A program made the translations under genes and the position numbers. A model generated the notes under the pieces. It did not search any database, was not told where the DNA came from, and saw only the letters and a program-made list of their open reading frames with translations. From Deltaproteobacteria bacterium (lineage in GTDB: Bacteria > Desulfobacterota > Desulfobacteria > Desulfobacterales > SpSt-501): a stretch of DNA of 64,000 nucleotides. The stretch lies in assembly GCA_016219005.1 (NCBI GenBank), contig JACRCN010000105.1, positions 23,808 to 87,807 of the forward strand. Reading direction: 5' to 3'. Positions 42,795-52,636 of this stretch are shown piece after piece. Numbering within the stretch: position 1 is the first letter of the stretch; every line of letters begins with the position of its first letter.

Positions 42795-45290
42795 ATGGAC
42801 GAAACCGCAGCCAAGCTTCTGCAGGAACTCGGCGACAGTCTGCAAAGGGTCTCGATCCCTGGCCAGCCGACCGCCGCGACGGCGGCCACGGCGACCGCGG
42901 AGGATCTGGACCGCTCGCGCATGCTCCTCGTCGAGATGGTCTATCTGCTGAATGCCTGTTTCCGAGACGTCCAGTACTGGGAAGGGATCAAAACCGAGAA
43001 GGACACCTTCAGACTATTCGGCAGCATCCTGCTTCAGCTCGCCCGGCTGCCGGGCCACGATGGAGTCATCCGCGTCAGCCACCGCGGGGCTGCAAAGGGC
43101 AAGTTGTCGGAAAAAGCCGACTACCTCGTCCGATTCGGCGACATCAGCATCGATACGGCCATCGTCGCCGCCGTCATCAAGCGCCTGGGCATCCGCATGA
43201 GGCACTTGGAGGGGCGGCTTCAGAAATCGTTTGATACACTTGCGGCCGAGGGGATCGACTCGATCCTGCTGCGCATGCCGGATGACACCCCGGAGTCCAT
43301 GGACTGCCTCCGCGGGGCACTGCGCGTTCTTTCCTGCTACCGCTCGGCGGCCGAAAAGGATTCCCCCATCACGTACAGCCGCAATGGCAAGCCGATGCAG
43401 CTCACGCCCGTGCGCGACGACCAGGGCCTGCCTGACCCGAACCTCACCATGCTCGCCGCCGTCAACGAGCTTCCCGCCGGCGCCGTGGAGGACATGGTGC
43501 GCAAGGTCTCGGCCTTCATGCAGCGTCCGGAAAACGCCCGCCTGCACCGCCAGTTCCCGAATGTTTATCAGACGCTCTTCGCCATCAAGAGCCTGCGCGA
43601 CAAGCTGCAGCGGCCGCCGATCGAGGTCAACGCCAGCCGGCGCAAATCGACGGACACACCGGCGGACGAGCCGGCCTGGGGTGGCGGCGGGTGGGCCGAC
43701 GGCACCGACACCGCAACGGCCGTGCCCGACGCTCCGGGCGGTGGTACTGGCGGTTCTATCGGCGGTGATACAGGCGGCGGTGCGAGCAGCGGAACGGGCG
43801 GCGATGCAGGCGGCGAAGCCGGCAGCCGCCCCTCACCGGACGGCCCCACGGCCGTCATGGGGGATGCGGCGTTCCGGGAGAGCCTGACGCGCCTATTGAA
43901 AGATACTTTTAAAGACGCCCCTGCCGCCGCGGCCGGCACCATGCGCTGCGTTTACGGACAGGATTATGGCAGCCTCGACGCGGGTTCCCTCGGCGAGAGA
44001 CTCGGGCTGATCACCAACCTGCTCACGGCCATGCAGGCCAACCCCGCCGGCCAGCAGTTGATGGAATCTGCGCTGCAGCGCGTCCAGGCCGGCATGGGTC
44101 AACTGCCGAGCGAACTGCTCAATGACCTGGTGATCGATAACAACGTGGTCAAAGTCTGGGAAGGGGACCGGGAGCGCATCGTCGGCAAGGTCGAGGAAAA
44201 GCTCGCCCAGGCCATCGACACGGCCAAGGACCACGCCGCCGCCCGCCGGACGTTGCAGGCCACAGCCGGTGACGAACCGATCTATTTCTCGCGCGACGCC
44301 GCCTCCCTGGCCGCCTTTTTCGACCTGGCGCCCGAGGAAATGGAAGCCATCCTCAAACTGTTCCGCGGCTGCTTCGACGGTCGCGGTGGCTTCCAGAAGA
44401 CCAGCTTCGAAAAGAAGATCCCGGAGTTTGCCCGCTATCACAAGAAAATCTTCAAGGTGCTGTGGGAGTTTCTCAAGGATATGCCTCGCCGCAACGACCG
44501 CCTGCCTTTCCTGAACTCCCTGCAGTTCCTGATCAGGGAGATCAAGCAGCCCATCCAGGCCGTTCGGATCATGCTGGCCGACTTCATGGCCGACCCGGCC
44601 CAGGTCAGCTTCCCGGATCGCAACGCCATCATGCTGTCCACGCAGTTCCTGCGGACTTACAACAAAGAGATCAACGTCGATATCGAACTGACCCCGGAGG
44701 AGATACTGCGGGTGCATGCGGGCCTGGACGGCAAGGTCATGAGCTACGCGGTGTGGAGGGTCAACAGCGACCAGAAGCGGTTCCTGACCAAGGTCGTGAG
44801 CATCCGCAAGCGGCTCATGGGGGCTTTCGGACCGGAATTGGCCGGTGTCGCACCGATGCCGCCGCGCTTTCTGATCGCTCTGGAGCGGGAGGTGCACATC
44901 TTCCTGGCGCTGATCGGCGGCAACACCGCCGCCTCGATTCTACACAGCGCGCTCAACGTGTTCGGCAACCCCGAATCCCAGTTTTACATCACGGAGGAAG
45001 GCCGGCAGAACCTGTACGGGCTTCTCAGGCACCTGTCCGTCCTGGTCCGGGGGATCGGCAGAGTTGGGTCGGAAATCGACCTCGTGCTGCTCGATCAGAT
45101 CAAGCACCGGGAAAATGAATTCCTGAAGATGAGCGCCGATCCCCGCTACACCGCCCTCGTCCGACGCACCTTCGGGTGGGTGGAGCCGGCCAAGAGCGAG
45201 ATCGCCGTCCGCAGCCGAGGTGGTCAAGCTGCCGTCGATCAACCCACGGGGCAGGCGGACCTGTCCAGCACCAACACCCTCGACCTGTGA
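42795..45290 (+). CDS. Unrecognised 831-residue multidomain protein
   Basis: I do not recognise this protein. There is no signal peptide or clear membrane helix, so it is probably cytoplasmic. Residues 1-280 are mostly helical (LLVEMVYLLNACFRDVQYWEG, DYLVRFGDISIDTAIVAAVI). Residues about 281-355 are a low-complexity Gly/Thr/Ala/Asp linker with repeated GG pairs. Residues 356-831 form a second helical region (LLTAMQANPAGQQLMESALQRVQ, YHKKIFKVLWEFLKDMPRRNDRLPFLNSLQFLIREIKQ, PRFLIALEREVHIFLALIGGN). No P-loop, zinc or catalytic motif stands out. Helical repeats of this kind suggest a scaffold or binding protein. Codon use is GC-rich like the neighbours, so recent transfer is not evident. It has its own promoter with a palindrome and is convergent with alaS. 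Confidence 0.85.
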   Translation: MDETAAKLLQELGDSLQRVSIPGQPTAATAATATAEDLDRSRMLLVEMVYLLNACFRDVQYWEGIKTEKDTFRLFGSILLQLARLPGHDGVIRVSHRGAAKGKLSEKADYLVRFGDISIDTAIVAAVIKRLGIRMRHLEGRLQKSFDTLAAEGIDSILLRMPDDTPESMDCLRGALRVLSCYRSAAEKDSPITYSRNGKPMQLTPVRDDQGLPDPNLTMLAAVNELPAGAVEDMVRKVSAFMQRPENARLHRQFPNVYQTLFAIKSLRDKLQRPPIEVNASRRKSTDTPADEPAWGGGGWADGTDTATAVPDAPGGGTGGSIGGDTGGGASSGTGGDAGGEAGSRPSPDGPTAVMGDAAFRESLTRLLKDTFKDAPAAAAGTMRCVYGQDYGSLDAGSLGERLGLITNLLTAMQANPAGQQLMESALQRVQAGMGQLPSELLNDLVIDNNVVKVWEGDRERIVGKVEEKLAQAIDTAKDHAAARRTLQATAGDEPIYFSRDAASLAAFFDLAPEEMEAILKLFRGCFDGRGGFQKTSFEKKIPEFARYHKKIFKVLWEFLKDMPRRNDRLPFLNSLQFLIREIKQPIQAVRIMLADFMADPAQVSFPDRNAIMLSTQFLRTYNKEINVDIELTPEEILRVHAGLDGKVMSYAVWRVNSDQKRFLTKVVSIRKRLMGAFGPELAGVAPMPPRFLIALEREVHIFLALIGGNTAASILHSALNVFGNPESQFYITEEGRQNLYGLLRHLSVLVRGIGRVGSEIDLVLLDQIKHRENEFLKMSADPRYTALVRRTFGWVEPAKSEIAVRSRGGQAAVDQPTGQADLSSTNTLDL

Positions 45291-45336
45291 CCCGGTCCCG
45301 CCGCGGCTGACGCGTTGGCACCCGGGCCTTTGACCT

Positions 45337-47979
45337 TCAACTTTTTACCCTCGGCCCCTTCTGGATGATCTCGAGCGCTTTAGCCAACGCCTGATCCAGG
45401 TTTTCCGGCTGGGAACCGCCGGCCTGGGCCATGTCCGGGCGGCCGCCGCCTCTGCCGCCCACCATCGCCGCCACCTGCTTGATGATGTTGCCGGCGTGGT
45501 AACGTTCGGCGAGGTCCGCGGTGACTCCGGCGATCAGCATGACTTTGGAGTCGCTGACGCTGCCCAGGACCACGACGCCGGATCTCACCTTGTCCTTGTA
45601 ACGATCCAGCAGGTCCCGCAGCAGCGCCGGAGAGTCCGCCTCGACCTTCTTCACGAGCACGCTGACACCCGCCACGTTCCGGACCTCGTCGGCGGCACCC
45701 GCCACCGCGACCGCGGAAAGCCGCCCCTTCAACTGCTCGATCTCACGTTCGAGGCCCTTCGCGTCGGCCAGCAGCTTCGCCACGCGCGCGGTCAGCGCCT
45801 CGGGCTTCTCCCGCAACAGGTGCGCCGCTTCCTGAAGCGTGCGCTCGGCCTGCTGTATGAACTCAACAGCGGCCCGGCCGGTCAGGGCCTCGATGCGGCG
45901 GACCCCGGCGGCTATGCTTGCCTCCGCGACGATTTTAAACAGGCCGATGTTGCCCGTGCGGCTCGTGTGGGTGCCGCCACACAGTTCCTTGCTGAAGTCC
46001 GCCAGCGCGATCACTCGCACCCGGTCGCCGTACTTTTCCTCGAACAACGCCATGGCGCCGGACTGGAAGGCTTCCTCGGCGGCCATCTCCTCGATCTCCG
46101 TGGGAACGTTGGCGCGGATCCGGTCGTTGACGAGGGCCTCGATCTGCGCGAGGGTGTCCGGGTCGACCTGCGAAAAATGCGTGAAGTCGAACCGCAGGCG
46201 GTCCGGGGACACCAGGGAGCCGGCCTGCTTGACGTGCTCGCCCAGCACGCTGCGCAGCGCCGCATGCAGGATGTGGGTGGCGGTGTGGTTGAGCTCGGTG
46301 GCTGCACGGGCGGCCGCGTCCACCAGGAGGCTTACCGTGTCCCCTTGGCGCAAGCGGCCGGAGCGGACCCGGCCTTTGTGGATGATCAGGCCGGTGGGGT
46401 CCTTCACTGTGTCGGTTACCTGGACCTCGCCCTCAGGTGCGATCATGCGGCCCGTATCGCCGGCCTGGCCCCCGGACTCCGCGTAGAACGGGGTCCGCTC
46501 GGTCACCACCTCGACCTCGGTTCCGGCCCCCGCCTCGGCGGTTTCCTGTTCGCTCGCGACCAGCAGCCGCACGCTGGACTCGCAGCTGAGCAGATGGTAG
46601 CCCACGAACTCCGGTTTGAACCCGCCCGCCGAAAGGCTCGTGTAGGCGTCGCCGATGCGCGTGAACGCCGTGACGGTGCGCGACTTGGCGCGCTGGCCTT
46701 CCATCTCGCGCTCGAAGCCGTCCATATCCAGGCGCATGCGCTCGTCCCGCACTACGTCCCGCACGATGTCGGCCGGGAAGCCGAACGTGTCATAGAGCTT
46801 GAAGATGACCGCACCCGGCACCTCGGTCCGACCCTGGGACTTGAGTTCGGCCAACGTGTCGTTCAGCAGCCGCAGGCCCGTGTCCAGGGTGTGCCGGAAG
46901 CGCGCCTCCTCGTTCTGAATTACGTTGGTGATAAAAGCCGCCGCCTCGGTGAGTTCCGGGTAGGCGGGCTTCATGATGTCGAACACCACCCGCGTGGTCT
47001 CGTGCAGGAACGGCCGGCTGAGACCGATGTTGCGGCCGTAGCGGATGGCGCGGCGCATGATGCGCCGCAGCACGTAGCCCCGGCCCTCGTTGGACGGCAG
47101 GATCCCGTCGCCGATGAGAAAGGCCGCCGCGCGGGAATGGTCGGCGATGACCTTCATGGCGACATCGGTGGCCGGGTCCTGCCCGAAACGCCGACCGGTC
47201 ATCTCCTCGGCGCGGGCGATGATGGGCCGGATCAGGTCCGTGTCGTAATTGGTGGCGACGTTCTGGACGACCGAGGCGATCCGCTCGAGCCCCATGCCGG
47301 TGTCGATGCTCGGCTTGGGCAGCCGCGTCATGGTACCGGCGGCGTCGCGGTTGAACTGCATGAACACGAGGTTCCAGATCTCGAGGTACCGGTCGCACTC
47401 GCAGCCCACGGTGCACTCCGGCCGACCGCAGCCGTAGCCATCCCCGCGATCGATGATGATCTCGGAGCACGGCCCGCAGGGGCCGGTGTCGCCCATGGAC
47501 CAGAAGTTGTCCTTTTCCCCGAAGCGCACGATGCGCGCATCGGGCAGCCCGACCCCCGTGCGCCACAGCTCGTAAGCCTCCTCGTCGTCAAGGTAGATCG
47601 AGGCCCAGAGCTTGTCCGCCGGCAGGTTGAACCCGCGGGTCAGCAGGTCCCAGGCGAACTCGATGGCGCGCGGCTTGAAGTAGTCGCCAAACGAAAAATT
47701 GCCCAGCATCTCGAAAAACGTGTGATGGCGGGCGGTGTAGCCGACGTTTTCCAGGTCGTTGTGCTTGCCGCCGGCCCGCACACACTTCTGGGAGGTGGTG
47801 GCCCGCACGTAGCCCCGTTTGTCCTCGCCCAGGAACACGCGCTTGAACTGCACCATGCCGGCGTTGATGAAGAGCAGTGTGGGGTCGTCGTGGGGCACCA
47901 GCGACGAACTGCGGACGATCTGGTGGCCGTGACGTTTGAAGTAATCGAGAAACTGTCGGCGCGCCTCGTTTCCGGTCAT
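45337..47979 (-). CDS. alaS: Alanine--tRNA ligase
   Basis: AlaS charges tRNA-Ala. The 880-residue protein begins MTGNEARRQFLDYFKRHGHQIVRSSSLVPHDDPTLLFINAGM, the class II catalytic start. The zinc-binding editing region is intact: HTATHILHAALRSVLG with HxxxH, and the Cys-x3-His in SKELCGGTHTSRTGNIGLF. The C-terminal part (RGGGRPDMAQAGGSQPENLDQAL) is the DHHA1 domain. The stop-to-start distance with recA is only a few bases on the same strand, in recA-alaS order, common in Desulfobacterota. Confidence 0.97.
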   Translation of the reverse strand: MTGNEARRQFLDYFKRHGHQIVRSSSLVPHDDPTLLFINAGMVQFKRVFLGEDKRGYVRATTSQKCVRAGGKHNDLENVGYTARHHTFFEMLGNFSFGDYFKPRAIEFAWDLLTRGFNLPADKLWASIYLDDEEAYELWRTGVGLPDARIVRFGEKDNFWSMGDTGPCGPCSEIIIDRGDGYGCGRPECTVGCECDRYLEIWNLVFMQFNRDAAGTMTRLPKPSIDTGMGLERIASVVQNVATNYDTDLIRPIIARAEEMTGRRFGQDPATDVAMKVIADHSRAAAFLIGDGILPSNEGRGYVLRRIMRRAIRYGRNIGLSRPFLHETTRVVFDIMKPAYPELTEAAAFITNVIQNEEARFRHTLDTGLRLLNDTLAELKSQGRTEVPGAVIFKLYDTFGFPADIVRDVVRDERMRLDMDGFEREMEGQRAKSRTVTAFTRIGDAYTSLSAGGFKPEFVGYHLLSCESSVRLLVASEQETAEAGAGTEVEVVTERTPFYAESGGQAGDTGRMIAPEGEVQVTDTVKDPTGLIIHKGRVRSGRLRQGDTVSLLVDAAARAATELNHTATHILHAALRSVLGEHVKQAGSLVSPDRLRFDFTHFSQVDPDTLAQIEALVNDRIRANVPTEIEEMAAEEAFQSGAMALFEEKYGDRVRVIALADFSKELCGGTHTSRTGNIGLFKIVAEASIAAGVRRIEALTGRAAVEFIQQAERTLQEAAHLLREKPEALTARVAKLLADAKGLEREIEQLKGRLSAVAVAGAADEVRNVAGVSVLVKKVEADSPALLRDLLDRYKDKVRSGVVVLGSVSDSKVMLIAGVTADLAERYHAGNIIKQVAAMVGGRGGGRPDMAQAGGSQPENLDQALAKALEIIQKGPRVKS

Positions 47980-47982
47980 GAC

Positions 47983-49008
47983 CTACTCCTCCTCCTGGAC
48001 ATCCTTGTCTTTGGCGGTCAGACCGAGCGCCTCGCGCGCCTTGGCGGAAATTACGTCGACAGTGTCCGTATGGTCGGCGAGGAACTTCTTGACGTTCTCC
48101 CGCCCTTGGCCGATGCGCTCGCCCGCGAACGAATACCAGGCCCCGCTTTTCTCGACGATGCCCTGCTCGACGGCGATGTCGATCAGATCCCCGATCCGGG
48201 AGATGCCCTCGCCGTAGACGACGTCGAACTCCGCCTCCATGAAGGGCGGCGCCAGCTTGTTCTTGACCACCCGCACGCGGGTCCGGTTGCCGACGACGTC
48301 CTGGCCCTCCTTGATCGAGTTGGTCCGGCGAATGTCAAGCCGCACCGAGGCGTAGAACTTGAGCGCGTTGCCGCCAGTGGTGGTCTCGGGGTTGCCGAAG
48401 ACGACGCCGATCTTCATGCGCATCTGGTTGATAAAGATGACGCAGGTGTTGGTCTTGCTGATGCTGCCGGTCAGTTTGCGCAGCGCCTGGGACATCAGCC
48501 GTGCCTGCAGCCCCATGTGGGAGTCCCCCATCTCGCCCTCGATTTCGGCCCGCGGCACCAGGGCCGCCACCGAGTCGATGACCAGGATGTCGATCGCACC
48601 GCTTCGGACCAGCATGTCGGTGATCTCGAGGGCCTGCTCGCCGGTGTCCGGCTGGGAGACCAGCAGTTCGTCGCAGTTGACGCCAAGCTTGCGGGCGTAG
48701 ACCGTGTCCAGGGCATGCTCGGCGTCGATAAACGCCGCGATCCCGTCCAGCTTCTGGGACTCGGCCACGGCATGCAACGCCAGGGTTGTCTTGCCGGAGG
48801 CCTCCGGCCCGAAGATCTCCACGATCCGGCCCCGGGGCAGCCCCCCGATGCCCAGCGCCTTGTCCAAGGCGAGCGAGCCGGTCGATATGACCGGGACACT
48901 CGCGATCGGCCGGCTGCCGAGCTTCATGATCGAGCCCTTTCCGAACTGCCGTTCCACCTGCCCCATGGCCGTCTCAAGGGCCTTTTGCTTATCCGTCGAT
49001 AATCCCAT
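47983..49008 (-). CDS. recA: Recombinase RecA
   Basis: RecA catalyses strand exchange and activates LexA cleavage. The 341-residue protein has Walker [14 protein letters not shown], Walker [23 protein letters not shown], loop 1 and loop 2 ([33 protein letters not shown]). The acidic tail (KDKDVQEEE) is typical. The start at 49008 has GAGGAGGAATTC upstream, a good ribosome site. No SOS box was identified by eye. alaS follows immediately; recX is absent. Upstream is the RNA ligase-like gene, 64 bases away, in the same direction. Confidence 0.98.
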   Translation of the reverse strand: MGLSTDKQKALETAMGQVERQFGKGSIMKLGSRPIASVPVISTGSLALDKALGIGGLPRGRIVEIFGPEASGKTTLALHAVAESQKLDGIAAFIDAEHALDTVYARKLGVNCDELLVSQPDTGEQALEITDMLVRSGAIDILVIDSVAALVPRAEIEGEMGDSHMGLQARLMSQALRKLTGSISKTNTCVIFINQMRMKIGVVFGNPETTTGGNALKFYASVRLDIRRTNSIKEGQDVVGNRTRVRVVKNKLAPPFMEAEFDVVYGEGISRIGDLIDIAVEQGIVEKSGAWYSFAGERIGQGRENVKKFLADHTDTVDVISAKAREALGLTAKDKDVQEEE

Positions 49009-49072
49009 GAATTCCTCCTCTATGCATTCAATCGTCGATGCGCGTGACCGCTCGGGAACCGAAAAGGAAGCT

Positions 49073-49657
49073 TTAAGTGTTGCACGAATCCTTCAATTTT
49101 TCTCGCACCAGCGGTGTATACAGCGGCCCCTCCGGCCGCAGGTCGCTCTGGAGCAGAACCATTTCTTCCACCGCGGCGGTGCCGAACGTTGCGGCCGCAT
49201 AATGTTTCACCGCAGCGGCGACAGGGCCGGGAAAACCCTCTGCCCTGAAGCGGCCGATGGTCAGATGACCGCGGAAGGGCTTCTCCTCCCGGGGGAAGCC
49301 CAGCGCCGCCAGGCGTCCGTCCAGATCCTGCTGCAGCGGCGTCAGGGAGTCCGGCCGGCCGGTCAGTCCGACCCAGATGACCTTCGGCCGTCGGATGTCG
49401 GGGAAAACGCCCACGCCGGCAACCGAGAGGCTGAACCGCACGTGAGCCTGGGCCACGACCCGCAGGACGTCGCCGATGCTGGGCACGTGTCCCGCGGGGA
49501 TGTTCCCCAGAAACTTCAGCGTGAGGTGGATGTTCTCCGGCCGGACCCAGCGCGCGTGGATTTTGAGCTGTTTCAGGCCCGACTGGATCTCTTCCAGGGC
49601 CTTCCGAACCGGCCCCGGCATCTCCACGGCCACGAATGCGCGCAGCATGCCGGGCAT
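49073..49657 (-). CDS. thpR: RNA 2',3'-cyclic phosphodiesterase (2'-5' RNA ligase family)
   Basis: A 194-residue 2H phosphoesterase. The two HxT motifs are HLTLKFLG and HLTIGRF, and the start [18 protein letters not shown] is typical of ThpR. It hydrolyses 2',3'-cyclic phosphates on RNA ends in vitro; its cellular task is uncertain. The ATG at 49657 overlaps the stop of the M23 peptidase gene (ATGA), so translation is coupled. A second ATG three codons on is also possible. The family often sits next to recA in this order. Confidence 0.9.
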   Translation of the reverse strand: MPGMLRAFVAVEMPGPVRKALEEIQSGLKQLKIHARWVRPENIHLTLKFLGNIPAGHVPSIGDVLRVVAQAHVRFSLSVAGVGVFPDIRRPKVIWVGLTGRPDSLTPLQQDLDGRLAALGFPREEKPFRGHLTIGRFRAEGFPGPVAAAVKHYAAATFGTAAVEEMVLLQSDLRPEGPLYTPLVREKLKDSCNT

Positions 49658-51054
49658 CAGCTCTGGCCCGGTGGGACTTTGACGCCATCCAGCTTGGACG
49701 TGACGTTGTCTCGGATCCAATGGGGGTCCCACCACTCGATCGGATCGACGAAGGTGTCGTGGACCATCATGCTGAAATGCAGATGGTCGCCCCCCGCCAG
49801 CCCTGTGCTGCCGGTGTTCCCCAGGATGGTATCCTTCGACACCCGGTCCCCCGCTTTCACCGCGATCTGGCTCAGGTGGGAGTACATGCTGAACAACCCG
49901 AAGCCGTGATCCAGAATGACCGTCTGGCCGTAAATGCCGATGAAACCGGTGGACGCCACTACCCCGCTGTTGGCAGCGGGGACGGGGGAGTTCATGAGGG
50001 AGGCCAGATCCACTCCCAGGTGCTCCTGCTGATCGATTTCCTTACCCTCATACATATAGGTGCGCCGGTCGGCAAACCCCGCCCGCGGCGCGGCGTTGGG
50101 AAGCCTCAGAAACGGGCCCTTCCAGAGCATGGCGGGCTCAGTCTTGCGCGTCACGGCCACGATGGTCTGGTAGTTCATCTGGCGCAGGTCGCGGTTGATG
50201 AAAAGAAACCTGTCCTTCAGCGTGGCGTTGGGTTTCGCCGGCAGCAGCGCATGAAACTCCGGCAGGATCTGGTTGATGAAGCTGTCGCTCACGGTGAGCG
50301 TGTCCTTTTTGAACACTTTCTTGCGGACGAAATGGGGAAACCGGGTGCGGGTGGCGTTGCCGGCCTGGTCCGTCGCCTCCAGCACGATCTCCGTCCCGGA
50401 CGCCTGGTTGTGCCCGAGGGCAAAAAAAGCGATGTGGATGGCTTTGTCGGCATAATACCCGTTGGAGGCCGGATAAAAGTTTGCACCCACGCGCACTCCG
50501 CTCGCCGGGCAGGGTTCGGAAACCCGGAAGACCGCCAGGCCCGTACCCCCCTGGTTGACGTAGTTCTGCTGGGTCAGGACGTCGATGACCGGCGGCCGGG
50601 TATCGATGATGACCTCTTTCTGGACCTCGGTGGCGTTGCCGTGCCACCAGTTGCGCCAGGACCGGTCCAGGACCGTCACCCGCAGCAGTCCCTTGCCGTC
50701 GGTCAGCCCCAGGCCGGCCGGATCGATTTTGATCTTGGCGCTCTCGCGGTGGACCTTCTCCAGCCCGAGCCAGCCTGCGGCGGGAAAGTCGGCTGTGGCC
50801 AGAGCGATCTCCTTGCCGTCCTTGCTCAACACGACCGCCATGCGGCGCAGGCCGCTTTTCGGGTCCTCCAGCCGCAGGGAAAACTCGGCGGATTTTCCGA
50901 TGTGGTAAGGAGAAGGGATCTCCAGCACGACCGAGGGCGGCTCACCCTCCAGCCGGCCGGCCGCAAACCAAACGCCGGCGACCAGCAGCAGGCCCAGCAC
51001 GAGTGTACCGATCCCGAGCGGCCATCCCGATCGTATTTTTCGGGGGCTTTCCAT
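49657..51054 (-). CDS. M23 (LytM-type) zinc metallopeptidase, membrane anchored
   Basis: A 465-residue protein with one N-terminal membrane helix (GWPLGIGTLVLGLLLVAGVWFAAG). A large middle region of beta-rich, Ig-like character follows (LEIPSPYHIGKSAEFSLRLED), and the M23 domain is near the C-terminus. Zinc ligands are His and Asp in HLGVDLAS and the second His in DHLHFSMMV. These peptidases cut peptide cross-bridges of peptidoglycan, or act as activators. The start is the ATG at 51054, with AAAGGA 9 bases upstream. It faces away from the lptC/A gene across a gap with an operator-like palindrome. thpR overlaps its end. Confidence 0.9.
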   Translation of the reverse strand: MESPRKIRSGWPLGIGTLVLGLLLVAGVWFAAGRLEGEPPSVVLEIPSPYHIGKSAEFSLRLEDPKSGLRRMAVVLSKDGKEIALATADFPAAGWLGLEKVHRESAKIKIDPAGLGLTDGKGLLRVTVLDRSWRNWWHGNATEVQKEVIIDTRPPVIDVLTQQNYVNQGGTGLAVFRVSEPCPASGVRVGANFYPASNGYYADKAIHIAFFALGHNQASGTEIVLEATDQAGNATRTRFPHFVRKKVFKKDTLTVSDSFINQILPEFHALLPAKPNATLKDRFLFINRDLRQMNYQTIVAVTRKTEPAMLWKGPFLRLPNAAPRAGFADRRTYMYEGKEIDQQEHLGVDLASLMNSPVPAANSGVVASTGFIGIYGQTVILDHGFGLFSMYSHLSQIAVKAGDRVSKDTILGNTGSTGLAGGDHLHFSMMVHDTFVDPIEWWDPHWIRDNVTSKLDGVKVPPGQS

Positions 51055-51381
51055 GCGGACGCATCCTTTCCGTGCCAAACGCAGCGCCAACGGCTGAAGG
51101 CGGCAGTTTGAGATTTTGAGCGGGCAAAAACGGCCGCCACCAAACGAAACCACAATTAATTATCAACTCGTCTGATAATAGTCAACTGCCGCCGCACCCC
51201 TCGCGCGACGGGCCGGGGAGCACCCGGGCGGCTGGCACGCCTGCGAATCCGGCCTCCGGTGCATCCCTGGCGTTCACGCACGGCGGCTTGACTTTTCTAA
51301 GGCCAACGGTTAAGTCAATTCATTTTGTATTTCAAATTGATGGACTCGCCACCCGCCATCAAAGTTCTCCCGGAGCGGGAG
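51055..51381. promoter_or_regulatory. Divergent region between the M23 peptidase and lptC/A genes
   Basis: The 327-base gap has no gene. It contains two inverted repeats. ATTATCA (51159-51165) and TGATAAT (51173-51179) flank 7 bases in an AT-rich patch that could hold the peptidase promoter. TTGACTT (51288-51294) and AAGTCAA (51312-51318) lie 64 bases before the lptC/A start. Both look like possible regulator sites. Confidence 0.5.
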
Positions 51382-52479
51382 ATGGCGCAGCGGCATCGAG
51401 CCGCCCCGCGAGACGTTTACATGGCACTTCCGACACCACTCACTTCCCGGCTTTTCAAGCGAATCCTGCCCGTCCTCGGGATCGTCGGTCTCGGGATCGC
51501 GGCCGCGGTCTATTTCGGCTCCCGGCACCTGGCGACCGTTCCGGAGCAGATCGCCGCCCCTGCACCGAGCACAGGCTCGATGGTGATCGACGGGGTTCAT
51601 CAGAGCGCGGCCCGCGACGGCCGGACGGAGTGGATACTGGATGCCCGTTCGGCCACCTATTTTCCGGACGTAAAAATGTTTCAACTGAGCGAACCCAACG
51701 TGACGTTTTTTCGCGCGAACGGCCAGAAATTCTTCCTCACCGCCCGGCGGGGCACGGTGCGGACCGACAACCACGACATGGACGCGAGCGAAGATGTCAC
51801 GATCTGGAACGACACCTACCGGCTCGAAGCCGAAAGCATCCGGTATCGGTACGCCGACCGCCTGATCGAGTCGCAGAACCCGGTCAAGATGACAACGCAT
51901 ACGGGAGACCTCACCGCCGACACCCTCAGCGCCAACTTGACAACGAACCGGATGGCTTTCAGCGGCCACGTGCAAGCACTTCTGCTCGCCGCCCCGACGC
52001 CGGCCGCAGGTGCTCCGGCCGCTCTGCCACCGGCCGCGAGCGACAAGGCCCGCATCCAGGCAGAGCATCTCGACGTGGACATGAATACCAGCGCAGCCGA
52101 ATTCAGCGGGCACGTGCACTTGGTCGAGAAGGACTCGGTGATCACTTCTGACACCCTGACGGTTTATGCCACGCAGAAAGAGGGCCAGGCCGCCCCGGCG
52201 GCCGGCGCCCTCTCGGAAGTGGTCATCACCCAAATGATCGTCCGCGGTCAGGTGGTAATCCGGACCGAAGGCTCGATTGCGCGGGCCGACGAAGCGGTCT
52301 ACGAGCCCGGATCGGGACTGCTCACTCTCTCCGGCCGCGACACCATCCTGACGGGCGAGTCCGCTACCATCCGGGGGTATCACATGGTCATTTCGCGCAA
52401 GGAGGGACACCTGACGGCGGAGGGCAAAGCGCCGGAGCGGGTGAAGGTCGTGTGGGTGACGCAACAGCGTCGGCCGTGA
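51382..52479 (+). CDS. LptC-LptA fusion-like lipopolysaccharide export protein
   Basis: The frame encodes about 365 residues from the ATG at 51382, chosen for the GGAG 6 bases upstream; ATG 51421 is an alternative. One inner-membrane helix (LPVLGIVGLGIAAAVYFG) is followed by an LptC beta-jellyroll part (DARSATYFPDVKMFQLSEPNVTFF, GTVRTDNHDMDASEDVTIWND). After an Ala/Pro linker (AAPTPAAGAPAALPPAAS) comes a second jellyroll of LptA/OstA type (IQAEHLDVDMNTSAAEFSGHVHLVEKDSVITSDTLTVY). Normally LptC and LptA are separate proteins forming the periplasmic bridge for LPS. lptB follows, the usual order. No separate lptA is present, so one protein may do both jobs. Confidence 0.8.
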   Translation: MAQRHRAAPRDVYMALPTPLTSRLFKRILPVLGIVGLGIAAAVYFGSRHLATVPEQIAAPAPSTGSMVIDGVHQSAARDGRTEWILDARSATYFPDVKMFQLSEPNVTFFRANGQKFFLTARRGTVRTDNHDMDASEDVTIWNDTYRLEAESIRYRYADRLIESQNPVKMTTHTGDLTADTLSANLTTNRMAFSGHVQALLLAAPTPAAGAPAALPPAASDKARIQAEHLDVDMNTSAAEFSGHVHLVEKDSVITSDTLTVYATQKEGQAAPAAGALSEVVITQMIVRGQVVIRTEGSIARADEAVYEPGSGLLTLSGRDTILTGESATIRGYHMVISRKEGHLTAEGKAPERVKVVWVTQQRRP

Positions 52480-52636
52480 GGATTGCGGCCGCGGGTGAAA
52501 TGGTTGCTTTTTCCCAACAACTCCACTACAATCGCGTGATGGAACGAAGGGGATGCGGACAGCCCGGCGGAGGGCGCAGGAGGTGGCGGACCCTCAATCT
52601 TCGCGCATCGGCCTGCCGGCGCTGGCGGCTGGCATC

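Noticed and set aside
43700..43860. Gly-rich stretch as a possible collagen-like or PE_PGRS-type repeat
   Set aside because: The glycines have no Gly-x-y period and the segment is short (about 75 residues), so a flexible linker is a better reading.
45496..49002. Long plus-strand frame across alaS and recA (about 1,170 codons)
   Set aside because: It spans two well-defined genes on the other strand. Its sequence is the low-information antisense pattern of GC-rich codons.
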